Source: Kiloniella majae
GTDB lineage: Bacteria > Pseudomonadota > Alphaproteobacteria > Kiloniellales > Kiloniellaceae
Length of the DNA: 64,000 nt
Reading direction: 5' to 3'
Assembly (NCBI RefSeq): GCF_002118315.1
Contig: NZ_MTSZ01000002.1
Coordinates: 372,001 to 436,000, forward strand
This document shows, in pieces, positions 26,098 to 34,109 of this stretch; within the stretch, counting starts at the first letter, position 1; each line of letters starts with the position of its first letter. The notes beneath the pieces are model-generated. The model was not told where the DNA came from, did no database searches, and saw only the letters and a list, made by a program, of their open reading frames with translations. A program made the translations under genes and the position numbers.

Positions 26098-26550
26098 TTA
26101 ATGAAGTGTCAGCCCTACTGTTGGAACCAAATCATACTCTTCATCTTCAACCAATTCCGGCATCGGGATCATATCTTCATCCTGTGCTGTTTCAACAGAA
26201 TGCATATAAAAAGAAAGCATTCCCTGATTAAGAAATGGCGTTGGACGATAAGCATCACTTTCAGTCGATGTCACGTCAATCTCGGCAAGACCATCATTAG
26301 CATCGTCCAGAAAAAGGTCAGACATTTTCGATGAAGCAGTTTCAATTGATCGTAGAGACTGGTTCAAATCATCTGAACCGGGCTGTACTGTATTTTCAAA
26401 AGCAACAGAATTAGCTAGCATTTCCTGCAAAGCATGAACTCCTTGCCCGGACCCAGCCGGTATACTCAAAAGACCATCATTAGCCTTTACCAAACTTTCT
26501 TCCCTGAACGTCTCAGAGAAGCTTTCCCCCAATTGTGCGACAGCAACCAT
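26098..26550 (-). CDS. Hypothetical acidic protein, 150 aa
   Basis: I do not recognise this protein. It has 150 residues, is acidic, Ser/Asp/Glu-rich and lacks Cys, a signal peptide and membrane segments. The C-terminal half (EDEEYDLVPTVGL) looks disordered. Translation is supported by a strong AGGAGG site four bases before the ATG. The gene ends two bases after the stop of the convergent MocR gene. On the other side a divergent PilZ gene begins. Composition resembles secreted, rod-like or adaptor proteins of cell-surface systems, but that is a guess. Confidence 0.6.
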   Translation of the reverse strand: MVAVAQLGESFSETFREESLVKANDGLLSIPAGSGQGVHALQEMLANSVAFENTVQPGSDDLNQSLRSIETASSKMSDLFLDDANDGLAEIDVTSTESDAYRPTPFLNQGMLSFYMHSVETAQDEDMIPMPELVEDEEYDLVPTVGLTLH

Positions 26551-26742
26551 AAAAGCCTCCTACAAGCAGGCCTATTTTAGAAAATTAAATCTAAAATTTA
26601 CGTTAAATATTTCTTGACAAAAATTAACCATAAATTGCGAATGAAATTATTTTGTTGTTGAGATACAATAAGTTTAAAGTTTTTTTAATCACAATCAGTT
26701 ACCCATGATTAAAAATTATTTGCTGTAAGGGAGATCCAGCCA

Positions 26743-27069
26743 ATGAGTGAATCAGTTGAAGATCGCAGGATATTTCCTAGAGCAGAGGTAGTTCTGGCTG
26801 GGCGAGTTGACGGTAATCTACGCAAAAAAGACTGTGCCGTTATGGATATCTCTTTAACAGGGGCAAAGCTTGAGTTTGATAACCCGATAACAGGCGAAAT
26901 AATCGAAACCCTCCGCTTCTCACAATCAGCAGCCCTCAATGTTTCCGTTGCCTGGGATCACGGCACAAGTGTCGGGATAAACTTCACCGATGCGCCCCAT
27001 GACATTGCTAATGTTCTTGAACCTCTGTTACCAAAAAGTTGTTTTGAGCCTTTTGATAATAAAAGTTAA
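26743..27069 (+). CDS. PilZ domain protein (c-di-GMP binding)
   Basis: This 108-residue protein is a single PilZ domain. The c-di-GMP-binding motifs are present: EDRRIFPRAE supplies the Arg pair near the N-terminus (RRxxR-like), and the second motif is DISLTGAKLE (DxSxxG). A GGGAGA ribosome binding site precedes the ATG. Single-domain PilZ proteins act as c-di-GMP adaptors for motility, exopolysaccharide or secretion machinery. The partner is unknown. The divergent hypothetical at 26098 is one candidate. A large palindromic terminator follows. Confidence 0.85.
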   Translation: MSESVEDRRIFPRAEVVLAGRVDGNLRKKDCAVMDISLTGAKLEFDNPITGEIIETLRFSQSAALNVSVAWDHGTSVGINFTDAPHDIANVLEPLLPKSCFEPFDNKS

Positions 27070-27092
27070 GTGCGCAAATATTAATGAAATGA

Positions 27093-27140
27093 ATGCATAA
27101 AAAAATCCTGCGAAAAACTTCGCAGGATTTTTTTATGCAT
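27093..27140. terminator. Large palindromic bidirectional terminator
   Basis: A 48-bp element is made of two perfectly complementary 22-base arms around AAAC. The arms run from ATGCAT through an A/T tract and TCCTGCGAA to the centre. It separates the PilZ gene from the convergent AraC-type regulator. Confidence 0.92.
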
Positions 27141-27153
27141 GTTTTTTACAGAA

Positions 27154-28146
27154 CTAAACGTCCTCTTCTTCACCGGGAAGTCCAGGCAATCCACGTTCTT
27201 TCCTTGGTGTTCGGCCAAAGAAATCCCTATAACATTTTGAAAAGTGGGACGCCGATACAAAGCCACATGCCAAGGCCACATCGATAACAGACATATTTGT
27301 CTGCAATAGAAGAAGGCGTGCTTTGTTTAATCTCAGTTCAAGATAATAGCGTGCAGGAGAGCGGCTCAGATATTTACGAAATAGTCTTTCGAGCTGTCGG
27401 GTTGAAAGCCCTGCATCTTTGGCAAGCTGAATACGTGTCAGAGGCTCTTCCAAGTTCTCTTCCATCAGCTTGATAACCGCCAATAGCTTCGGATGCCTAA
27501 CACCTAATCGAACCGGCATCGACATACGTTGTTGATCATGCTCATCACGAATACGATCATGCATAAACTGGTTCGCAACCACCCCAGCCAATTCGTGTCC
27601 ATGTTGCGCAGAGATAACATTGAGCATCATGTCCAGCGACGCGGTTCCACCAGCACAGGTAAAACGGTTGCGATCAATCTCGAACAATTCAGGCGTGACC
27701 TCAATTTCCGGGAAATCTTCTAGAAATCCAGCCAAGTTTTCCCAGTGGATCGTGCAGCTATAGTCATCAAGCAATCCAGCTTTTGCCAGAATATGCGCCC
27801 CAGTACAAAGCGCACCGATATCAACGCCTTTGCGTTCTATACGGCGTAACCAAGAATGAATGCGCCTGTCTTCAATCTTGTGCGCGTCTTCACCACTGCA
27901 AATGACAGCAGCATGAAAACTATCGAGTTCATCAAGATTAATGTCGGGTGAAATCGGGATACCACAGGACGATATAACGGGTTGATCATCAACGCTGACG
28001 AGGTTCCAACTATAAAGCTTTTTCCCTGCCTGCCTATTCGCAAGTCTTAACGGCTCTATCGCAGACGTAAAAGCAATAAGAGAGAATTTTGGCACAAGGA
28101 AAAAAACAATGCGCTGCGGCAATTCTTGCGGGGCTTTTCTAATCAT
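27154..28146 (-). CDS. GlxA/GbdR-like AraC-family transcriptional regulator
   Basis: The 330-residue product has an N-terminal DJ-1/PfpI (GATase1-like) ligand domain (about 10-185), with GALCTGAHILAKAGLLD at the nucleophile elbow. A C-terminal AraC double helix-turn-helix follows (LAKDAGLSTRQLERLF, DVALACGFVSASHFSKCY). This is the layout of GbdR, the Pseudomonas activator of glycine betaine/dimethylglycine catabolism, and of other regulators of quaternary amines such as carnitine. The ATG at 28146 is preferred to a TTG eleven codons upstream. It sits next to the MttB-family and FAD-GcvT genes, which strongly suggests that it controls them in response to betaine or dimethylglycine. Confidence 0.88.
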   Translation of the reverse strand: MIRKAPQELPQRIVFFLVPKFSLIAFTSAIEPLRLANRQAGKKLYSWNLVSVDDQPVISSCGIPISPDINLDELDSFHAAVICSGEDAHKIEDRRIHSWLRRIERKGVDIGALCTGAHILAKAGLLDDYSCTIHWENLAGFLEDFPEIEVTPELFEIDRNRFTCAGGTASLDMMLNVISAQHGHELAGVVANQFMHDRIRDEHDQQRMSMPVRLGVRHPKLLAVIKLMEENLEEPLTRIQLAKDAGLSTRQLERLFRKYLSRSPARYYLELRLNKARLLLLQTNMSVIDVALACGFVSASHFSKCYRDFFGRTPRKERGLPGLPGEEEDV

Positions 28147-28381
28147 CTCTAAACTTTCACCTGACACGCATGTTCGCAATATGGAGATACAATTTATTAG
28201 TTAGTGCGTTTAAGTACCACCAGAACGCAGAATACCATTATTCATAACATTATTCTCTTGCGCGAACCTTAAAATGTACACCCATTTCATTCTGAGCTTA
28301 TTTTACTCTTTAAAACGCCAATTATCAGAAAGTTTTGAAGTAAACAAGAACCTAATATTACTTTTGTCTTCCAAACAAAGG

Positions 28382-28405
28382 AAAAGGCGGCAAAAGCCGC
28401 CTTTT
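28382..28405 (-). terminator. Terminator after MttB-family methyltransferase gene
   Basis: AAAAGGCGGC and GCCGCCTTTT form a perfect 10-bp stem with an AAAA loop. On the minus strand it lies just after the methyltransferase stop and ends in T-rich sequence. Confidence 0.88.
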
Positions 28406-28433
28406 CATAACAGATAAGATCTATTCAGATTTC

Positions 28434-30002
28434 TTACGTAAAGGCATCCGGCATAGAATCTTTTTTCTTAATGATGAACTCATTCAGGGCTTCATCAATT
28501 GATACATCAAGATCCGGTGCTACATATTGCTCTAATGTCTTCTTCACAACAGCATTCGCACGTTGATAGGCATCAAGAGAACCTTCGGATTCCCACTGCT
28601 CAAAAGAATTGTTATCAGCAATGTTTGAACGATAGAACGCAGTCTCAAAATTTGCCTGAGTATGGGCACATCCAAGGAAGTGGTTACCTGGACCTACTTC
28701 GCGTAGAGCATCCATTGCCTGGCCGTTCTCGGTCATATCATAACCTTCAAGCATACGCTGCATCATGCCAAGCTGGTCAGCATCCATCACAAGCTTCTCG
28801 TAGGATGAAATCAAACCACCCTCGAGCCAACCTGCGGCATGAAGGGTAAAGTTCACACCAGCCAGAGAGGTAGGAATAATTGTATTCGCAGACTCGTAAG
28901 CAGCCTGTGCATCGGGAACTTTGGATCCACAAAGCGATCCACCAGAACGGAACGGCACCCCAAGACGGCGTGCAAGCTGTGCCATACCATAAAGAACCAA
29001 TGCAGGCTCAGGTGTTCCAAATGTCGGGGCACCGGACTGCATTGAAATGGAGCTGGCGAATGAGCCCATAACAACGGGGGCACCTTTGCGAACCATCTGC
29101 GCGAAAGCAATTCCGGCCATTCCTTCGGCAAGGGATTGTGCCATCACACCAGCTGCGGTTACAGGCGCCATCGCACCAGCAAGAATGAAAGGTGTGATAA
29201 TACAGGCCTGCATATGGCGGGCATAAACTTTCAACGCCCCCAGCATCGTATCATCAAAGGTCATCGGTGAGTTCGCGTTGATCAAGCTGATCATAACTGT
29301 ATTATTTTCAACGAAATCATCGCCAAAAACCAGTTTAGACATCGCAATAGAGTCTTCCGCGCGTTCCGGTGCTGTTACAGACCCCATATAAGGTTTGTCT
29401 GAAAAACGCATGTGGGTATACAACATATCCAGATGACGTTTATTTACAGGGATATCAACTGGCTCACAGACTGTCCCACCAGAATGGTGCAGAGCAGGCA
29501 TAGAATATGTCAGCTTCACAAAGTTCCGGAAATCTTCGATCGTTGCATACCGACGACCACCGTCGAGATCACGGACAAAGGGAGGACCATATACAGGAGC
29601 AAAAACAGTATTCTTACCACCAATAACCACAGATCTTTCTGTGTTACGGGCGTGCTGGGTAAACTCGCTTGGTGCATGTGCACACCATTGGCGGGCCAGA
29701 CCACGAGGGAAACGTACACGTTCGCCCTGAACATCACAGCCATTGTCTTTCAGAATTTGAAGGGCTTCGGGATCATCCCGGAATTCAATCCCGATTTCTT
29801 CCAGAACTGTTTCCGCATTGTATTCGATTATTTCAAGCGCTTCTTCATTCAGCGTCTCAAAATAAGGAATGTTGCGTGTAATATATTTCAGCTGCTCTGA
29901 AGAACCACCTGATCTGGCGGCACGTCGTGAAGCGGCACCACCGCCACTACGACCTCGACCGGCGCGCCCGGCGCGACCTGATCTTTTTTCTGTATCACTC
30001 AT
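28434..30002 (-). CDS. MttB-family (non-pyrrolysine) methyltransferase, probable glycine betaine:corrinoid methyltransferase (MtgB-like)
   Basis: I start at the ATG at 30002 because GGGAGGG lies six bases upstream; the longer frame adds 30 residues without such a site. The 522-residue protein is an MttB/trimethylamine methyltransferase superfamily TIM barrel (EFTQHARNTERSVVIGG, PVYGPPFVRDLDGG, SAGAPTFGTPEPAL-type barrel strands, EVGPGNHFLGCAHTQANFE). It has no in-frame amber codon, so it belongs to the non-Pyl group whose studied members demethylate glycine betaine, proline betaine or carnitine. It would pass the methyl group to the corrinoid protein at 821. Betaine is favoured by the adjacent GbdR-like regulator and the divergent dimethylglycine-type dehydrogenase. 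The first 35 residues are Arg/Gly-rich (RSGRAGRAGRGRSGGG), like the tails on the partner enzymes. Confidence 0.87.
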   Translation of the reverse strand: MSDTEKRSGRAGRAGRGRSGGGAASRRAARSGGSSEQLKYITRNIPYFETLNEEALEIIEYNAETVLEEIGIEFRDDPEALQILKDNGCDVQGERVRFPRGLARQWCAHAPSEFTQHARNTERSVVIGGKNTVFAPVYGPPFVRDLDGGRRYATIEDFRNFVKLTYSMPALHHSGGTVCEPVDIPVNKRHLDMLYTHMRFSDKPYMGSVTAPERAEDSIAMSKLVFGDDFVENNTVMISLINANSPMTFDDTMLGALKVYARHMQACIITPFILAGAMAPVTAAGVMAQSLAEGMAGIAFAQMVRKGAPVVMGSFASSISMQSGAPTFGTPEPALVLYGMAQLARRLGVPFRSGGSLCGSKVPDAQAAYESANTIIPTSLAGVNFTLHAAGWLEGGLISSYEKLVMDADQLGMMQRMLEGYDMTENGQAMDALREVGPGNHFLGCAHTQANFETAFYRSNIADNNSFEQWESEGSLDAYQRANAVVKKTLEQYVAPDLDVSIDEALNEFIIKKKDSMPDAFT

Positions 30003-30291
30003 TAATTGCCCTCCCATAGAGACCTCGAATATTCCCTTCTGGCTTATCTGGCTCTGTCTAGATTGCGACAGACAAAAAACCAAATGCGGCAAGGAGGGGT
30101 AACAAGCTTATTTCCCTAATAAAAACCTTGAGAACAGACTTAAGTTTTCCCCCTATTAAATCACACTTTTGAAAAATAACTAAACAGAGTGCCTCTATTA
30201 AGATGTCAAGACAGGCGAGTCGGATTTATCGACCTTGAGACAAAACGACTTTCTTTGTCCCAAAAGGGTCAAGTTCTGTTAAAGTTAAAAG

Positions 30292-30340
30292 TGTCGTAAA
30301 AGATCATTAATGTCGTAAACTGCGAGTGTGGTGACGCAAA
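30292..30340. promoter_or_regulatory. Tandem direct repeats in the MttB / FAD-GcvT divergent promoter region
   Basis: The 514-base divergent region holds no gene. TGTCGTAAA occurs at 30292 and 30311, and TGACGCAAA at 30332, giving three tandem half-sites 19 and 21 bp apart. That is about two helical turns, as expected for AraC-family proteins. A related AGTCGCAT lies at 30492, near the FAD-GcvT start. The similar GCGTCGCATA repeats upstream of the corrinoid gene suggest one regulon. The GbdR-like regulator at 27154 is the obvious candidate; this is inferred. Confidence 0.5.
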
Positions 30341-30516
30341 CCGATAGGACGTTTAACGGACTGTTCCTCATCATCATGTTCAGATGTAATCGGTCGCTTT
30401 TACGCTACATGAAGTAATAAAGCACTTTGCCATATCGCAAAGAAATGCCGAGACATAACAAACAACTTTGACCCTGTGCATAAGCACATTTAGTCGCATT
30501 AATTTGGAGTCAGGCG

Positions 30517-33036
30517 ATGAAATCTCACTACAAAGCCGTCGTTATCGGTGGTGGTGCTGTTGGTGTTGGTACACTTTACCACTTGGCAAAAAAAGGTTGG
30601 TCAGATGTTGCGCTGCTAGAGCGTCACGATCTGACATCTGGTTCCACTTGGCACGCTGCCGGTCTGCTGCCTCTGTTCAACATGAGTTACTCGGTCGGTA
30701 AGATCCACCAGTACTCTGTAGATCTCTATTCGCGCCTGGAAGAAGAAACCGGCCTGAACTCTGGCCTAAAACAGGTTTCAAACATTCGTCTGGCCCGTAC
30801 ACAGGATCGTATGGACGAATACAGATACTACGTTGGTGTGGCTAAAACTCTTGGTGTTGATGTTAAATGGCTTTCCATTGAAGAACTCAAGGAAATTTGG
30901 CCTCTTTGTAACACCGACGGTGTTCTTGGTGCGATACAGCACGTAGAAGACGGATACGTACAGCCAGCTGAACTGACACAGGCTCTTGCAAAGGGTGCCC
31001 GTAACAACGGCGCTGAAATTCACCAGCACACAACCGTTCTGGGCATGGAACAGCAAGATGATGACAGCTGGATTGTTCAAACTGACAAGGGCGATATCTC
31101 TTGTGAACACGTGATTTCATGTACCGGTAACTTTGCCCGCAAGACAGGTGAAATGGTTGGACTGGACATTCCGGTCATTCCAGTTGAACACCAGTTTATC
31201 GTGACTGAGCCTCACCCGGATATTAAAGCACGTCACGCTGCTGGCCTTCCAGAAATGGGTGTTCTTCGTGAATCAGATTCTTCATGGTACATGCGTGAAG
31301 AAGCTGGTGGTCTGTTGCTTGGCCCATACGAAGTTGGCGCACCTTGCTGCTACGTTGATGGTCCAGCGCCTGATGCCAAGTACGAACTGTTCAACGGTGA
31401 GCTCGAGCGTCTGATGCCATACATCGAGACCGCTTTTGAGCGTGTACCTGCCTTTGCTGAAGTTGGCATAAAAGAAGTTTACAACGGCGCGATTGCTTAC
31501 ACACCTGACGGATCTCCAATTATTGGTCCGGCATGGGGCCTAAAGAACTTCTGGCTTAACGAAGGTCACTCCTTCGGTATTACAGCAACCGGTGGTGCTG
31601 GCTGGCAGTTGGCAGAATGGATCGTAGACGGCGAGCCAACAATTGATATGTCAGGCGTTGACCCACGTCGTTTCGGCCCTTACGCGGGTCGTGGTTTCTT
31701 GAAAGAGAAAAACGAAGAAGCCTACGCAAATGTTTTCACTGTTCACTATCCAGACGAATCTCGTCCAGCAGCCCGTGGTTTAAAGCGCTCCCCTTCTTAT
31801 GACCGCATGAAAGAACACGGCGCCGTTATGGGAACAATCTTTGGCTGGGAACGTCCAAACTGGTTCGCACCAGAAGGTTATGGCCTGACCGAAGAAGACC
31901 TGAACCAGGATGACACAATCACACGTGAAAACCACGCTCCTGCTGATGAAGGAAAACTTCCCGTAGAGAAATGGTCTTTCCGTCGCTCCAACTACTTCGA
32001 GCACGTTGGAAACGAATGTAAAAACGTTATGGAAAACGTTGGCCTTCTTGACATGTCAGCTTTCTCCAAGTTCATCGTTAAAGGTCGTGGTGCGGAAGCT
32101 TGGTTAAGCAGCCTGGTTGCCAACAAAATCCCTAAAAAGATCGGCCGTATGGCGTTAACACACATGTTGACCCTCCACGGCGGTGTTCGCGCTGAGTTCA
32201 CGATCCTGAAAACAGGCAAGCAGAGCTACTACCTCGTATCTGCAGGTGCTCAGGAGCGTCACGATTGGGATTATCTAACTAAACTTAAGCCAACTGATGG
32301 TTCTGTTGAACTAGAGAAGATCACAACTCAGCAAGGTGTTTTCATTATTGCCGGACCAAAATCCCGCCTCTTGATGGAAAAACTATCTGACGCAGACTTC
32401 TCTAACAAAGCTTTCCCATGGCTGACCGCTCAGCAGATCTCAGTTGGCATTGCGCCAGTGACTGCTGCACGTGTTAACTTTGTTGGGGAGTACGGCTGGG
32501 AGCTTCACCACCCAATTGAAATGCAGAACTATCTCTTTGATGTTCTCATGGAAGCTGGTGCAGAATTTGGCCTGAAACCATTTGGTATCCGTGCAATGGA
32601 TTCCATGCGTCTGGAAAAATCCTACCGCTTGATCCCGACAGAAATGTCCATCGAATACTCAGCGCTTGAGACCGGTCTTGATCGTTTTGTTCGTCTAGAC
32701 AAAGAAGATGATTTCATCGGTAAACAGGCACTGGCAGATTGGAAAGAGCGCGGTTTTGAAAACCAGTTCGTCACCATGGAAGTTCATGGTGTAACTGACT
32801 GTGATGCCCGCGGTTCTGAACCAATTTACCTCAACGATGAAATGGTTGGTCGTGTGACATCTGGTGGTTTTGGTTTCCGTACAGGCAAATCAATTGCTCT
32901 AGCAATGGTTCGTCCAGACCTGGCTGAAATTGGCACCGAACTGGAAGTCTATATTCTCGGTAACCTCTTCAAAGCGACTGTTGTTGAAGAATCACCATAC
33001 GATCCAGAAAACAAAATCTTGCGTAATGTCGAATAG
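30517..33036 (+). CDS. FAD-dependent dehydrogenase with GcvT domain (dimethylglycine/sarcosine dehydrogenase type)
   Basis: The 839-residue protein has an N-terminal DAO-type FAD domain (GGGAVG at 11-16; covalent flavin His predicted at 46 in GSTWHAAGL), a linker, and a C-terminal GcvT/aminomethyltransferase half (about 440-835; GEYGWELHHP, GIRAMDSMRLEKSYR). This arrangement is shared by dimethylglycine and sarcosine dehydrogenases. The flavin oxidises an N-methyl group, and the GcvT half transfers the resulting methylene unit to THF. It would act on dimethylglycine, the product of the MttB step. It is divergent from the MttB-family gene and preceded by GGAG. Dimethylglycine rather than sarcosine is inferred from context. 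Terminated downstream. Confidence 0.9.
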   Translation: MKSHYKAVVIGGGAVGVGTLYHLAKKGWSDVALLERHDLTSGSTWHAAGLLPLFNMSYSVGKIHQYSVDLYSRLEEETGLNSGLKQVSNIRLARTQDRMDEYRYYVGVAKTLGVDVKWLSIEELKEIWPLCNTDGVLGAIQHVEDGYVQPAELTQALAKGARNNGAEIHQHTTVLGMEQQDDDSWIVQTDKGDISCEHVISCTGNFARKTGEMVGLDIPVIPVEHQFIVTEPHPDIKARHAAGLPEMGVLRESDSSWYMREEAGGLLLGPYEVGAPCCYVDGPAPDAKYELFNGELERLMPYIETAFERVPAFAEVGIKEVYNGAIAYTPDGSPIIGPAWGLKNFWLNEGHSFGITATGGAGWQLAEWIVDGEPTIDMSGVDPRRFGPYAGRGFLKEKNEEAYANVFTVHYPDESRPAARGLKRSPSYDRMKEHGAVMGTIFGWERPNWFAPEGYGLTEEDLNQDDTITRENHAPADEGKLPVEKWSFRRSNYFEHVGNECKNVMENVGLLDMSAFSKFIVKGRGAEAWLSSLVANKIPKKIGRMALTHMLTLHGGVRAEFTILKTGKQSYYLVSAGAQERHDWDYLTKLKPTDGSVELEKITTQQGVFIIAGPKSRLLMEKLSDADFSNKAFPWLTAQQISVGIAPVTAARVNFVGEYGWELHHPIEMQNYLFDVLMEAGAEFGLKPFGIRAMDSMRLEKSYRLIPTEMSIEYSALETGLDRFVRLDKEDDFIGKQALADWKERGFENQFVTMEVHGVTDCDARGSEPIYLNDEMVGRVTSGGFGFRTGKSIALAMVRPDLAEIGTELEVYILGNLFKATVVEESPYDPENKILRNVE

Positions 33037-33056
33037 TACCGGCTGACGCTTAAATA

Positions 33057-33096
33057 AAAAAAGCCGCAGAGATATCTCAACTCTGCGGCTTTTTTG
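33057..33096 (+). terminator. Terminator after FAD-GcvT dehydrogenase gene
   Basis: AAGCCGCAGAG and CTCTGCGGCTT form a perfect stem followed by T5. A flanking A-run on the other side makes it usable in both directions. Confidence 0.9.
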
Positions 33097-33242
33097 TGCC
33101 TTGCCATAAACACAGATTAAAAGATCATCTTCAAAATGGATTAATAATAATCCAACTGATGCTCAACTCCTAAAATTAGTAATAATTTAACATGAGCAAC
33201 CTAAGATTGTTACACCTTATCAAGTAGTGCTGTTCCTCCCAA

Positions 33243-34079
33243 ATGAGTGGAATTTCAATATTGCTTCAACTGAAAATCTTAATTTTATGCTGCGTCTTAT
33301 TGATCTCTTTTCCGAGTGCCGCAGAGAATATCACATTAGCTCAGGACCCCTGGCCACCGATTACATCTGAAAACCTTGAAGGTGAAGCCCTAGCCACGGT
33401 CATCGTCAGTACGGCACTCCGCAACGCAAACTACAATCCTGTTGTTAAGACAATTCCCTGGAAAAGGGCCTTATTCGAGGTCGAAACAGTCAAAAGCGAT
33501 GCAATCGTTGCAGCTTATTACAATGACAAACGCGCCCAAATATACGACTACAGTACACCTTATCTCATTACCCCTGTCTTGTTCTTGAAGCGCAAAGATG
33601 CGGATATAAACTTTCAATCCCTAAAGGATCTTGAGGGCTATCGCATTGGTTATGTACGCGGGACATCAAGCGGGAATGAATTTGATAACGCTGACTACTT
33701 GAATAAAGTTGAACTCAACAATCCAAGTACTGTTATCCGGATGCTTTATAACAAGCGCATTGATATCGCGCCCTTTACCAGTATTGTTGGCACACATCTT
33801 ATCAATACCGAATTTCCTGCTTGGCGACAGGAGCTGGAGTATTTTGGTCCGCCGATCCAGACTCTGCATTACTATTTAATGGTTGGGAAAAAACACCCTA
33901 AAGGATTGGAAATTCTCACCAGGTTTAATACCGAAGTCACCAAGATGATAAAAGCAGGAACAATCAGGAGGATTATTGAACAGAACAATCTTCAAGATGC
34001 CTTCCCTGAAAAGGGAGCAAGATCCCGAACAGAACCAGAACTAGACGTTCCTCCGGGACCTGCTGGCGATTCATCCTGA
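33243..34079 (+). CDS. Orphan periplasmic solute-binding protein (SBP_bac_3 type)
   Basis: This 278-residue protein begins with a Sec signal peptide (hydrophobic core LKILILCCVLLISF, cleavage near SAA-EN). A family-3 extracellular solute-binding domain follows (IVAAYYNDKRAQIYDYSTPY, LKDLEGYRIGYVRGTSSG). Such proteins bind polar amino acids or related compounds for ABC uptake or signalling. No permease or ATPase gene is adjacent, so it may be an orphan receptor, possibly for a sensor kinase. The C-terminal 25 residues are Pro/Glu-rich and possibly disordered. I find no clear ribosome binding site before the ATG, so the start is provisional. Confidence 0.75.
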   Translation: MSGISILLQLKILILCCVLLISFPSAAENITLAQDPWPPITSENLEGEALATVIVSTALRNANYNPVVKTIPWKRALFEVETVKSDAIVAAYYNDKRAQIYDYSTPYLITPVLFLKRKDADINFQSLKDLEGYRIGYVRGTSSGNEFDNADYLNKVELNNPSTVIRMLYNKRIDIAPFTSIVGTHLINTEFPAWRQELEYFGPPIQTLHYYLMVGKKHPKGLEILTRFNTEVTKMIKAGTIRRIIEQNNLQDAFPEKGARSRTEPELDVPPGPAGDSS

Positions 34080-34109
34080 AATAAATCAGCCGTCCTTTAT
34101 CAAAATTAA

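Noticed and set aside
28434-30002. Pyrrolysine-containing trimethylamine methyltransferase
   Set aside because: The frame is uninterrupted, with no in-frame amber codon, and no pylTSBCD-type genes are in the window.
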